A stretch of DNA of 64,000 nucleotides from Neckera pumila (lineage: Eukaryota; Streptophyta; Bryopsida; Hypnales; Neckeraceae), in contig OZ018411.1 in assembly GCA_963969595.1 (NCBI GenBank), positions 22,566,545 to 22,630,544 of the forward strand, in the 5' to 3' direction. The notes under the pieces are model-generated. The model was not told the origin of the DNA and made no database searches. It saw nothing but the letters and a program-made list of their open reading frames with translations. Shown piece by piece: positions 12,434-22,659 of the stretch; position 1 is the stretch's first letter, and each line of letters begins with the position of its first letter. The translations under genes were made by a program, and so were the position numbers.

Positions 12434-12559
12434 GTAGTAATCCTCCTTCAGGCCCGCCACACCCAGACTGGTGGTGGCCGCGGCGAATTGGTCGCTCAGC
12501 AGTAGGCTCCACGCCACCGCCACCGTGAAACAGAGCACTGCTTTGCATGCAGCTGACAT
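12434..12559 (-). CDS. putative small secreted peptide (41-42 aa)
   Basis: On the minus strand an ATG at 12559 opens a 42-codon frame ending at TAG 12433-12435. The protein begins MSAACKAVLCFTVAVAWSLL: a short basic/polar start, a 14-residue hydrophobic core and an Ala-rich cleavage-like site around residues 25-28, as in a signal peptide. The short mature end finishes KEDYY, an acidic-tyrosine pattern reminiscent of tyrosine-sulfated peptides (inference only). Local GC is above the surroundings. About 470 bases upstream lie a TATATATGG box, a paired inverted repeat and a G-box, in the correct order for this strand. No named family is recognised, and the leader may contain an intron. Confidence 0.38.
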
Positions 12560-12947
12560 TCTCTCTAACTTCAAGCGATCGAAGAGAAATTAATGTTATT
12601 CAGGAACTGTCCAGCACTCCAGCTGCCAGTGGTCGCACCCGGCGTACACTAGTACCGCCAAGTAGCAGCTGCCTGGATTCAGTGGAAATTCGATCTTGCG
12701 CAGCTCCATCTGATAGGGGGAGCTTGAATGCCTGCGAGAGTAACTCCAGGCTCCACAGTGAGCACGCGGGACCGTGGAATTTCGAATTCACCACCACAGG
12801 GCAGCTGCTCAGCTCCTGGTGCCCAGCCTAGCTCCTGCACGTAATGGTTGATCAACAGTTGCACTTGCTGATGCCGCTGCAGATCGATTCACTGATCTCA
12901 GCTGAGCTGAACGGACAAGCTAGAGAGCGAGCTGAATGGGACAATGG

Positions 12948-12978
12948 GTGAGTGAGTGAGTGAGTGAGTGAGTGAGTG
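12948..12978. repeat. (TGAG)n microsatellite
   Basis: About seven uninterrupted copies of the tetranucleotide TGAG (CTCA on the minus strand). It lies just downstream of the minus-strand TATA box at 13026-13036, so it would fall in the 5' leader of the putative small-peptide gene. CT-rich leaders are common in plant genes. Confidence 0.9.
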
Positions 12979-13023
12979 TGCTGGAGCTAGTGTCGATATC
13001 GATCTGGGACCTCCCACAGCCGC

Positions 13024-13116
13024 ATCCATATATACACTGGGCCCGTGTGAGTGTGACAAATTGAGTCTTTACTTCTTTACGGAAGTAAAGACAGTAACGC
13101 GCGCTCAGCACACGTG
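13024..13116 (-). promoter_or_regulatory. candidate promoter: TATA box, inverted repeat and G-box
   Basis: Read on the minus strand, a CACGTG G-box (13111-13116) is followed by an 11-bp perfect inverted repeat (GTCTTTACTTC at 13065-13075 with GAAGTAAAGAC at 13082-13092, 6-base spacer) and then a TATATATGG box at 13026-13036. The spacing fits a plant promoter firing leftward into the leader of the putative peptide ORF at 12434-12559. G-boxes bind bZIP/bHLH factors; the repeat may be a dimeric operator (inference). Confidence 0.45.
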
Positions 13117-14750
13117 CAGTTTCGCAGATATTATTCTGAGAATGACTGATGCCCAGATTAGGCCCGCGCTCGCGTGGAAGACAGGTAATTGACGGAGGTC
13201 GCAGCAGAGTCAAACCCGTTGCGCAACCTCGCTGGCTTGCTCCCCACTTGTACGTCTCGACTCAGTCGACGGACTCTGGCGGTCACTACAGTCTGTGACC
13301 AGCTTTTAGTCCTTGAATAAACTAGTGAGTATTCCATTTAAGACTCAGTCAGAATGAGGATTCCAGGAAATGAATTTTGTTCTTGTACATCCTCTCCGTC
13401 ATGATGGATGAAGCCATCGCTCAACAGCGCCCAGCTGTCCAAGGATGTTTACTGATAATAATTTCTCTATATTCGGCATGCTTTGCATAGATCTAACATG
13501 CACGGCCTTGTCAACCATTTCTACTCCAGCAGACTCCTTTATACTCTAAGCGGGCTGGTTTTATCTCGAGGGATGCTTAAAGTACTAGCTGTGATGATCC
13601 CTTGATCTGTGAACATGAAATTAACATTCAGGCACCGTGAATTTTGGTTTCTGGCCGAAGGAATCTGAAGTGCTCCCAACCAGTAAGAGAAATGATATGG
13701 CCACTTAGATACTGGACACAGCAGAACATGAAGAATGTTCTAATTGCTAAATTTGATGTAACAATTCATGTTATTTATTGAAATTGTTGGACCCTTTTGG
13801 GTGGACATGGCCATTGCACACCGTATGCCTGCTTTAGTCCCTTGTCCTGAGCTGGAACGTCAATTTCGATTTATGGGCGTGATTCAGAGCACCGTAACTG
13901 TCACATTCAACGGCTAAAAGCTCTAAAAACTTGGATTGGTGTAGATTCGGTTTCAGGGAGACCACCTTGAAAGCTGAAAAGAGCCAATGTCGACAGGTTA
14001 TGAATATGGAGGTGATCAGTATGTGCACAGAATCTACAGGGAGATGGGAGTCATAGCACCTTCTTCTGTGCAGTACGTCACTGCTCAGATGCCCTGTTCT
14101 ACCTAGGGCCTAGGGACACAGGAAGCATGCAGGTAAAGGAAAGTATTGTTTTGAAATTGGAATATAAAACCTAAATGTCTTAGCAAGTCTTCGATGGTTC
14201 TGGTTCACTCGGTAGCTTGATTGAGGGAGATAAGGAACTTTGAAGTATGTTCGCACTTCGCACTTGGTGCTAGGGATGATGTTGGGAATGTGAATCAGGT
14301 CCAAAAATAGTTCTAAATTTCTTTCCTAAGACCCTCAGTAACAACAATCTTTAACTCCAAGAGTAAACATACCATTATGTTTCAGATAGTTTCATGTTAA
14401 AAGCAAATTGAGTCACAATTTATGTTTCCTGTTTCATTTATTCATTCTTGCTAAATACTCTGTACTAATGAGATCCAAACTTCTCTATGAAATCCTACAT
14501 TCATTCTTGCTGAACTCTAATGAGATCCAAAAAACTTCTCTGTGAAATCCTACATGTTGATCTGAAAACCTTTTCAGTGCTATTGCACTGCAATGAGCTC
14601 TGTTCTATTTTATAAGCAAAATAATTTGGTCCAAATATCATCAGGATTGAACAATACGTTGAGATTCATAGTTTGGCTATACATGCCTTAGAAGCATAGG
14701 TAGCAAGAGCTACTCTTATTGCTTTTTTTCAAAGGTAAACTTGATGTCAC
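13117..14750. other. non-coding region, small tandem duplication at 14441-14552
   Basis: No gene is supported. A tandem duplication of about 60 bp at 14441-14552 repeats CATTCTTGCT...AATGAGATCCAAA...CTTCTCT.TGAAATCCTACA with minor changes. The rest is moderately AT-rich, with frames under 70 codons. Confidence 0.5.
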
Positions 14751-15483
14751 GGGTCATTGCATGAAACACCTGTACTATTTTCTGTCACACCTTGCGGGTT
14801 GATTATTTTTTTGGCTATAACTTTTGCATTTTGAATTCAAATGAATCAAAATTCATAGACAAGGTACTTATGGCTATTATACACCTTGCCCAATTTTTTT
14901 GGAAATTTTAGAAAATATTTTACTATTTATTAATAGCCCCCAATACTATGTCACACTTGCCAATTTTGGGGTTTTTAGTACTATTTAGTACCTAAAAAAA
15001 TGAATTTGGAGCTGAAATTTGGTGGAGATGGTCTTCTAATAGACTTATAGCTATTGTCCAAAGCAATTTTAGAAATACTCAAATTTATGTGGTGTAGAAG
15101 TTCACAAAGTGAGCTTCATTCAACTTCCATTTTGAAACAAATATAACATATTTTTGGTGGTTTCTTTGGTGAATGACCATCTACATAGAGTTTTTAGAAA
15201 TGGCCAATTTTTATTTTATTTATTTAAATTTATTTCCTATTTTTAACTAATTTAAACACCAAAATATCTATTTTCATGATTTTTGGCACTTTTCTGATTC
15301 TCCTACTTAGAGAATTTTCCTAGGTTTTTCCTTTGGTGGTTACCTACATCTTAAAGGTGTATACATTAGCCATATTTTTATATTTTTGAAAAATAATTTT
15401 TCTAATTTTACAGTACTCCAAAAAAAAAATCATGAGTACTGTGAAAACGCAACAAATAGTACAGGTGTTTCGTACAATCACCC
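14751..15483. mobile_element. TIR element of about 733 bp, non-autonomous
   Basis: The left terminus 14751-14780 (starts GGGTCATTGCATGAAACACC) and the right terminus 15454-15483 (ends GGTGTTTCGTACAATCACCC) are 30-bp inverted repeats with about four mismatches. The flanks on both sides read TCAC next to the element, a possible 4-bp target duplication. The interior is AT-rich without coding capacity and contains a block shared, inverted, with 9225-9375. This is a MITE or deleted DNA transposon; the superfamily is unresolved. Confidence 0.65.
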
Positions 15484-16719
15484 TCACATACCAACACCGT
15501 GGAACTAATGGCAGTTCCTAAGGCAAGGTACGTTTTGAAATGTAACAAAAAAACTGATTGCTTCAAACAAGATTGAAAAACATTACAAGGAGCAATTTTC
15601 TCTAATTTTCAAACCAAGGTCCTCTTCCTCAAACTTAACCGTAATCAATCTAATTGCAACTCAAAACAATGCATCGGAATCTCAAACAAGATGAACAGTC
15701 AAACATCAATGTCTTTGATGTTTAGATTGCCACATTGTCAAACATAATTACCAATTAGGTGATGGCAATTGTTGAGTGTTATGAATTAGGTTTAGAGCCT
15801 TGCTTGTCCAACATAAGACTATTCAGCAAGACAAAAACCTCCCAAGAATTGAGGGAAAGTATTCTACGGAGGTCCACAAGAATATAAAACTAGAGAATAT
15901 AAAATTGACATCATGCAGTCACGGATCCTGCTGTCATTGCTGAATAATGTTATGGAGCCACAAGAGTGATGAACTTGGATGGTTAGCCTTCTCATTCAAT
16001 GATGCTCAAGCAAGCGTTTATCAAAGAAACCAATTCACGAAAGCAGGATAAGAATATACACGTACTGGTACAATCATGTTCTTCATATTCAACTTTCATT
16101 TCTTTGTTGCCACCTCTACAAACACAGACTCCATTGAGGCGATGCAAAGTGAATGGTCTAAATTATCGGGAGCTTACACAAAGACAAATATTGGGTGCAG
16201 GTGATGAGCATCATCAAATTTCACTATCAGTGAGGTCGTCCACTTGCAAAGGTTGTTGCATTCACTTCATTGATCACTCCAGAACAAGACCAGTAAGTTA
16301 ATTGCCACCATTACAATCATTCATTGCCATCACTGCTAATAATCCACATGAATGTCCACCATTACAATCAAATTGACAAAACTTTGGAAATTCAATAGAA
16401 CTCGGTGACCAAACCGCTAACGTTTTCCTCTAATGCATTGCAGTCTTGACCAGATCCGAAATGCTTTCCTAATGCAGAGCAGTAGTGGGAAGGGATGAAA
16501 GAAATTCAGTGACAAGCTCTGTCGAATGAACTGACTATATGGGTAGGAGGGCGAACAATTGGAGACCATTTGGATATGGCTGGCGAAGTCTCTACTCCAT
16601 GAAATAATCACATCAACGAAGACAATGGTAGTGAATAGACTTAAGGGACTTGCTCGTGAGATGATTGATCTTGAGGATTACCTCAAGAATTCATGGATTT
16701 CGCAACGGAGATCACTCAG
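15484..16719. other. no gene recognised
   Basis: Intergenic DNA downstream (3' side) of the minus-strand methionine gamma-lyase. Its proximal part presumably contains that gene's 3' UTR and polyadenylation signals. The 100-codon open frame at 15999-16301 starts without a good context and shows no domain, so it is not called. Confidence 0.5.
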
Positions 16720-18078
16720 CTAGCGCCGAGTGCCCACAGAACTCGGATTCACCAATTTGAGCGCGACGAGCGCCTCCAGCAGCTGAGCCCACCGCTGCTC
16801 CAAGGCGCCCGAGTACCCAATGGACATCCTCACCAGCCCGGGTGAGATTCCCGACACCGCTTTCTCCTCCTCTGACAAACCCGAGCTCGTGCTGGATCCC
16901 GAGCACGACATGAGCGTGTCGTGATAACCCAAGCTCACCGCCATCCACCCGAAGTGGCTCACGTTCTGCAAGTATTGCATGAACTCTTGCGCTCTCTCCT
17001 TGGTGTCCAAATCCAAGCACATCATGCCTCCGTAGCCGTACCCCTCGTTAAGAAGCTTCGTCATGAGCGAGAAATGGGGATGATCCTCCAGTCCCGGGTA
17101 GATGGACTTCAACCCCAACTTCTTCAACCGCTTTGCAAACACAAGCGCACGCGCACCAAACTCTTTCATCCGGATGGCCAAGTGCGGAATGCGCAGCCCG
17201 ATTTGGAAGGCGACGTGGGGGTCCATGGTCGGACCCAGGAGCATGAGGGCGCCGTGGTGGAAGTCCATCATGGCGCTGATGAGATCCGCGGGGCCGCACA
17301 CGGCGCCAGCGATGATGTCCCCCGAGCCGCTAATATACTTCGACAAGCTGTGCACGACCACGTCCGCACCCAAACGCGCGGGCGAGAGCAGCAGCGGCGC
17401 AAACGTGTTGTCCACGACGGCGGTGAGTCCCTTGCTATGCGCTAAATTCGAAAGTGTGGGGGTGTTCGCGACGGATAGACGTGGATTAGAGATCGACTCA
17501 AAGTAGAGAATCTTCGAATTCGGACGCACGGCCGCGGTGACGGCTTCCGTGTCGTCCACGTCCACGAACGTCGTGCGGATGTTGCAAGTGCGCGGCAAGA
17601 AATGCGCGAGAAGGGCTTGTGTCCCCCCGTAGAGACGATTCGACGCCACGATGTGGTCGCCGCTGGAACAGAGCTGGAGCACGACGGCAGTTATGGCGGA
17701 TATGCCGCTGGCGGTGCAGTAAGCGGCTTCCGTGTCCTCCATCGCGGCCATCTTGCGACCCAAACTGAGAACAGTCGGGTTGAAGTGGCGGCTGTAAATG
17801 TGGAGCCCTTGATCGGGGCCGAGCTCGCCGTCGAACAGCTTGTTTAGCGTCTGGATGTCCGTGATGGCGAACGTGGAAGAAGCTTCGATGGAGGGGTTCA
17901 CCCCGCCGTGCTGCCCCAGCTCCTGCGAGGAGGCATTGGCCAGGAGTTGCACGGGGTCGGGGAACTTCTTCACCGCGGGCGTGGCGCCGTCCATGGTGTC
18001 GGAGGGATCGCCTAAGGAGCTCTTGCAGGCACTGTTCGGCTTCGTGTCTGCGGTACCGGTGGCGCTACTCACAGGCAT
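16720..18078 (-). CDS. MGL: methionine gamma-lyase (PLP-dependent, Cys/Met metabolism family)
   Basis: A single-exon frame of 452 aa from ATG 18078 to the stop at 16720-16722. The open frame reaches slightly further upstream only through a TTG, so the first ATG was chosen. All key features of the Cys/Met PLP family are visible: YSRHFNPT at about 95-102 (Tyr and Arg contact the PLP phosphate of the partner subunit), TASGISA at 122-128, LYGGT at 149-153 (Tyr stacking on PLP), VVDNTFAP with Asp223 contacting the pyridine nitrogen, and VHSLSKYISG with Lys247 as the Schiff-base lysine. EHGGVN-like, LLGPTM and SLGYHDTLMSCSGSSTSS blocks match plant MGL rather than cystathionine gamma-synthase. The enzyme cleaves methionine to methanethiol, ammonia and 2-oxobutyrate, feeding isoleucine synthesis. 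No long transit peptide is evident, so the cytosol is likely. High GC contrasts with the flanks. Confidence 0.93.
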   Translation of the reverse strand: MPVSSATGTADTKPNSACKSSLGDPSDTMDGATPAVKKFPDPVQLLANASSQELGQHGGVNPSIEASSTFAITDIQTLNKLFDGELGPDQGLHIYSRHFNPTVLSLGRKMAAMEDTEAAYCTASGISAITAVVLQLCSSGDHIVASNRLYGGTQALLAHFLPRTCNIRTTFVDVDDTEAVTAAVRPNSKILYFESISNPRLSVANTPTLSNLAHSKGLTAVVDNTFAPLLLSPARLGADVVVHSLSKYISGSGDIIAGAVCGPADLISAMMDFHHGALMLLGPTMDPHVAFQIGLRIPHLAIRMKEFGARALVFAKRLKKLGLKSIYPGLEDHPHFSLMTKLLNEGYGYGGMMCLDLDTKERAQEFMQYLQNVSHFGWMAVSLGYHDTLMSCSGSSTSSGLSEEEKAVSGISPGLVRMSIGYSGALEQRWAQLLEALVALKLVNPSSVGTRR

Positions 18079-19540
18079 GGCGCTTCCAAGTCTCAACCAC
18101 GTCGGTGACGACGATCCAATTGCAATAACCTATATTTCTTTCAATCGATTCAGATTCCTCCACATGCAATCAAGCTTTCCTCTGCATGATCAATACAGGT
18201 CCTGGCTAGCTAGATTCTATCGGTGAACAAACGCAAAATTTGGAGGGTTTCGGCAGTCGGACACTCGAACCTAGCTAGCTAGCTATCCTTCGGTCACCTC
18301 CAGAATTAGTTGCTAGCTTCCACTAACCGATCGACAAATACCTATACAGTAGATTCCACTCGTGGGCAGACGCAATGTTCAAATTCTACAGAGATTCGTC
18401 AACACACACGCATTCAACAATCACTCAATGAGCAATAATTGTCCAGAATGTCTTGCTTTGCAGCACTCGCGGCGATGCACACCACAGCTCCGAACTCAGC
18501 ATGCTAAGTCTGTAGAAATTATGCTGCAAAAAGCTCGATCATCCTCAAATCTAGCTAGTGCTACCAAACCTCGTACTCTGAATTACTTCACCCCTTAATT
18601 GAGCACCGAAAATCCTTGCCAGGGCCACGATACAGTAGTGCACACACGGCTGAAGTTCACGAGCAAGCTGGATGCGGTGAAGTAGGAAGTTAAGGGAGAG
18701 GCTTCCTGAGAGTGTAGCAGAACCGACACTTTTGCAATGTCCTTTCAGCAACGTAGAGGGAAATTATTCCATTATGAACTAAGCATGATTTCCAACTCTC
18801 CAGATTTTATCATATAATAGAACCACCCATTCCTGACCAGGGGAGCCATACCCAACCTGTAGGGTGCCGTGCAGTATCCAACCAATGCTGGAACAGATTT
18901 TCAACCTAAGCTTGGAAAGTGATTTTTTGCCTTTTCAAGGTTGGGACTAATAAAGTCATGACACATGTCCCAAAGTAGTGAGCAAGAAAGTAGGAAGTAA
19001 GGTAACCACACGTAAAATCGCATGGTTCCTAAAATCGCACAGCGGATATTCTTAAATGTACTCCCATTATTCATATGACTCTATGATTGCGTTTGGATAC
19101 ACCTATTCTCAACACTTTGGAAATTTGTAGTTTACACACGGTGTCAAAATAATGCATTCTTAGAGAATCTAGAATCCCCTTTTGACTACCAATGGGACCC
19201 CCCAAAAGAACTTCAAATATAATAGTGAAAACTTTCCTGAATCAGGCTGAATTGCTTAACTGTGCAATTTAAAGTGCAGTTACTTTAGTGAATGGAAAAT
19301 AGTTCTTGAGTGATCGGAATTGGAAAAGTCTATACATTGGGTATGGATTTAGGCCAACTTTTGGCTTCCAAAACTCATAGTAATTTAAAGTCAAGGAAGA
19401 AATCAAGAAGAATTGGCAATGCCTGTTATTTCTACCTTTCTATAGGGCAAAAAATTTACATTGCCTTCTAAATACTACTCCAAAATACATGCAAAATTGC
19501 TTAAATGGTCGGCTATGGGTGCACCGAATGGTACAATTAG
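18079..19540. other. upstream flank of MGL and gene-free DNA
   Basis: The first few hundred bases should contain the MGL promoter and leader. A run of GCTAGCTAGCTA at about 18276-18289 and CCAATTGCAATAACC at 18115-18129 are visible, but no TATA box is clear. Beyond about 18.8 kb the DNA is AT-rich, with no supported gene. Confidence 0.5.
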
Positions 19541-20011
19541 GTTGCCCCAAACTAATATCTTGACATTCTACACTATATCAATATCCGAGTTACTGTAGAC
19601 AATGCAGAGATGTGGAGAAACATATATGCTATGTGGGTTGGTATACTAATTCATGGCTCGGGATCAGAGAATGACTTATACCTCCATTTGGAAAAGCCAT
19701 GAGTCACGAGGTAACATGAAGTAACTTCTCTGGGATAAGGCAATCTAATTGTCAAGGCAACCCAATTGCACTATTTAGTGTACACTAAATAGTGAAATTA
19801 GGTTGCCCCATACTAAGTTCTTGATAGTCCACATTATAGAAATATTTATTGCTTTTGTACAATGATGCATTCAATTCATAGCCATGTTTGTGGCCTAGAT
19901 TTGTGCACGAGTTCAAGGCCTAGTTTAGAGAGTGGTATGCACCTCCATGTGGAACAAACATTGATCCATGAGGTAATTTATCTCAGGTAAGGCAACCTTA
20001 TTGACAAGGCA
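19541..20011. repeat. tandem duplication of a GGTTGCCCC unit (about 215 bp x2)
   Basis: Two diverged direct copies, 19541-19755 and 19801-20011, each start GGTTGCCCCAxACTAA and end AAGGCAAxCTxATTGxCAAGG. Landmarks CACCTCCATxTGGAA (or TACCTCCATTTGGAA) and TGAG.CA.GAGGTAA occur in the same order. They are separated by the palindrome at 19756-19807. The pattern suggests MITE copies inserted next to each other. Confidence 0.6.
19756..19807. repeat. 52-bp palindrome (hairpin)
   Basis: A near-perfect inverted repeat: GGCAACCCAATTGCACTATT on the left pairs with AATAGTGAAATTAGGTTGCC on the right, meeting at TAGTGTACACTA. The same arm sequence recurs at 20159-20173 and 20229-20250 as ends of the larger inverted repeat, so it is probably the joined terminal repeats of one MITE family. 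Confidence 0.75.
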
Positions 20012-20040
20012 ACCTAATTTCAACTATTTTGTATGCTATT

Positions 20041-20360
20041 TTGCTCTAAACTTTGAGGAGACCCTGAATTCCGGGCAAGGAGAATTGATGACCTTCTGCC
20101 TGGTTGAGCCCGTGGGAACATCAATTGGAACTTATTGTTTATCATCTACACAAAATAGTGAAATTAGGTTGCCCAAGACTATAGTTGATCATGTCTGAAA
20201 GTATTAGATATGAGAAATTAGTCTTGGACAACCTAATTTCACTATTTTGTGTAGATGATAAACAATAAGTTCCAATTGATGTTCCCACGGGCTCAGCCAG
20301 GCAGAAGGTCATCAGTTCTCCTTGCCCGGAATTCAGGGTCTCCTCAGAGTGTAGAGCAGA
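20041..20360. repeat. 320-bp inverted repeat with 140-bp arms
   Basis: The left arm (20041-20180) carries GAGGAGACCCTGAATTCCGG, ACCTTCTGCC and GTGGGAACATCAATTGGAAC. The right arm (20220-20360) carries their reverse complements in the opposite order. The arms are about 95% identical by eye, with a spacer of about 40 bases. Any open frame read here is the same sequence read twice in opposite directions, not a gene. A foldback transposon or a small-RNA-producing inverted duplication is likely. Confidence 0.8.
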
Positions 20361-20804
20361 CTCGCAGAGAATACTTGCCCAGAATTCTGGGTCGGCTCCA
20401 TTTTCGATGGGAGGAAATGATGGCAAGGTGCCGTGAGGACGGACTGACGGAGAGGGATGGTCTGCTCCGCAGACATTGGTCCACTTGCTATAAATAACTC
20501 CACCAATGGGGTTAACGGATGCTATAAATAACTCCACCTTTTTGGCGGATGAATAGCCTGCTAAATTCTTTACCTTTCCTGTCCACCAAAATTTCCCGAT
20601 AGCTTTGAATTCGAAGATTCCATTCATCAAAGGGGGTTGAATCTATGAAGGGATTACCTAGATCACGAGATGCTCGAAACATATGAGCAGGAACTTCTTT
20701 TACCATAGACGCAGGGGGGGACTTAGATTTCAGGCTATTCCAAATATAGATGAAAAAATATTTGCTTCATCCCAAAATAAATCTGGGGGTTCTAAAATCT
20801 GGGG
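20361..20804. other. no gene recognised
   Basis: A short, moderately GC-rich stretch with a repeated TGCTATAAATAACTCCACC string (about 20487-20540), which shows a small tandem duplication. No domain is recognised in any frame. Confidence 0.45.
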
Positions 20805-20807
20805 TTA

Positions 20808-21161
20808 GAGCATCCCCGTCCGTCTTGTAAAATGGATGACTTGTAACCACTGGCATGCAAAATTGTCCCACCCGTCTTGCATAATGGATGAACTTGTTAA
20901 GAGGCCGGGCCAAAAGCCTCTGGCAACTTCCAAAACCGGGATCTTTTGCAAGCCAAAAGGTGGCTTGCAAACCGCATGAGACAAGCTCCTTTTGCACTTT
21001 CCCAACAAACATAGACTTGATGAGTGAATGTAGACGTAGCTCATTGGATCACGATGGCCTCTTAACAAGTCATGGGTGGGGCAGCCCTTCTTCCCTGGCT
21101 TGCAAAACGGATTGACAGGCTGCAACCTTGCTTGCATTTTCCTAGCCTGGTAGGGGTGCTC
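20808..21161. mobile_element. PIF/Harbinger-type (Tourist-like) MITE with TTA duplications
   Basis: The element starts GAGCATCCCCGTCCG and ends TAGGGGTGCTC, flanked by TTA at 20805-20807 and 21162-21164. A 3-bp TTA duplication with ends of the GAGCATC type is the usual signature of PIF/Harbinger MITEs in plants. The interior repeats CGTCTTGxAxAATGGATGA twice and is non-coding. A second left end, GAGCATCACCACCCGG, starts at 21165 immediately after the right TTA, indicating adjacent insertion. A truncated relative lies at about 31420-31514 in inverse orientation. Confidence 0.75.
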
Positions 21162-21164
21162 TTA

Positions 21165-22640
21165 GAGCATCACCACCCGGCTTGCAAAATGCAGGTGGAC
21201 TTTTGGTGATTTTTGGTATTTCTGTAACAACTGAATTCCTGTAACTTCTTCCCAATTAAGTGAGAGTTACCTAAGAAAGTGCATTAGTTTAAAATCCTTC
21301 ATGTAAAATTTTAGTTGCATTTATTTCTCAAACGAGATTTTTCCAAATGTTATTTATGACGAGTATGTGCCTAACTTCTCCAAAACTCAGCAACAGATTT
21401 ACTGATAATCAAAAATTAAATTTGAAATTACTATGAATTAAATTCAAAATTAAATTCAAAATTATTGTAGGGTTACCTTCAAAATTATGGTAAATCAAAT
21501 TCAAAATTCATGTAAATTAAATTCAAAACTATTGTAAATTCAAAATTATTGTAAATTCAAAATTATTGTAAAATTAAAGTAAAAAATTGGCAATCAACAG
21601 ATTTTCTACTAAAATAGACATTGACGATACCTTTGATCGATCACCTTTCAAAAAAATACAATCGAACTGAAGGAGCTTTGTGAATTACATTAATAAGAAT
21701 CTACTATGTGCCTAATTTGTTTACGTTACGACCATTGTGATGATAAAAACTCAAAGGTTGTATTTGAAAATTTCTTTCACCCCAGGAAGGCCTGTGCTTG
21801 TTGGGAAAGTGCGGGATTTGTTGTCGCATATGATTTGCCAACCGGTTTGCAAGTCGCCCTCTGCCTGGCAAAAGCACCCTGTTTTGCAGGCCAGAAGTGG
21901 TTTTGGGACGGCCTTGTTAACCTCGCAGGGCTGGACGAGGCAAAAAATGCCTTTCTGGATTAGCGAACGAGATTTTGGGTGTATTAGTGTTTAGGGCTCA
22001 TTGGGGTTTCAATTACGAACATGGACAGAATTGAGTCTATTTTCAGGTGTGATTGTTCAATCAGAGTTTGGAAGAAAAACCTGCTGTAGAGAGAGTGATT
22101 CATCAGAGTAGGTATCGACAAACTAGTGTGTGCTGTTCAAATCCTTCGGAGAAACACCAGCAAAAGGATGACGAGCGCTGACGTCCTAGGGTCTGACACC
22201 GGTTTCTTCACCGGGTTTAGGTTTTGGTGCCAAGGCGAGCCAGGCTGGGGCGGTCGTTGCTTGTCCGTCCAGGAGCACTTCCTGTGGAGGTCGTGGCCGT
22301 TGGGATTTTGGGTACACGAGGATCATTGCAGGACGCTACGTTTGACATTGTGCGCACTTGTCCTGGGACAAACGCAATAGAATAATCTCCAAGGCGGCTC
22401 ACGTACACGTGCTCTTTGATTTCGTAGTGGAGGTCGTTTTCGCAAAGCCGACGGAGTTGTGGAGCAGCGCGGTCACAATCTGGCGGAGGGACAACGAGCA
22501 TGATGAATGACGCAAGTTGTGAGCATTGTTGGAGCATCACCATCTCCCTTAGTGTTGAGGAAGATTGGAGAGCATTCACGTCTGCCGGTTTTGAAGTTCT
22601 CAAGAATCTACTGCTCCCGCCAGAGATTTTGCTGCCCAAG
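21165..22640. other. no gene recognised
   Basis: Begins with the left end of a second GAGCATC-type MITE whose right end I could not locate. Around 21420-21570 there is a degenerate A/T repeat of AAATTCAAAATTATTGTAAATT. Around 22126-22640 the DNA becomes GC-richer and may contain coding-like remnants of the gene relic that follows (for example a frame with LSVEEDWRAFTSAGFEVL at about 22540-22595), but the frames are broken. Confidence 0.4.
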
Positions 22641-22659
22641 GTGAACTAAGTATTTAGTA

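Noticed and set aside
16921..17445. 174-aa frame on the plus strand opposite methionine gamma-lyase
   Set aside because: It is the antisense shadow of a GC-rich coding exon; the minus frame carries all the PLP motifs.
18079..18096. Six extra N-terminal residues on methionine gamma-lyase
   Set aside because: The codon at 18096 is TTG; the first ATG is at 18078.
20142..20630. 162-aa minus-strand frame
   Set aside because: It reads through one arm of a large inverted repeat, and the same peptide appears from the other arm in the opposite direction.
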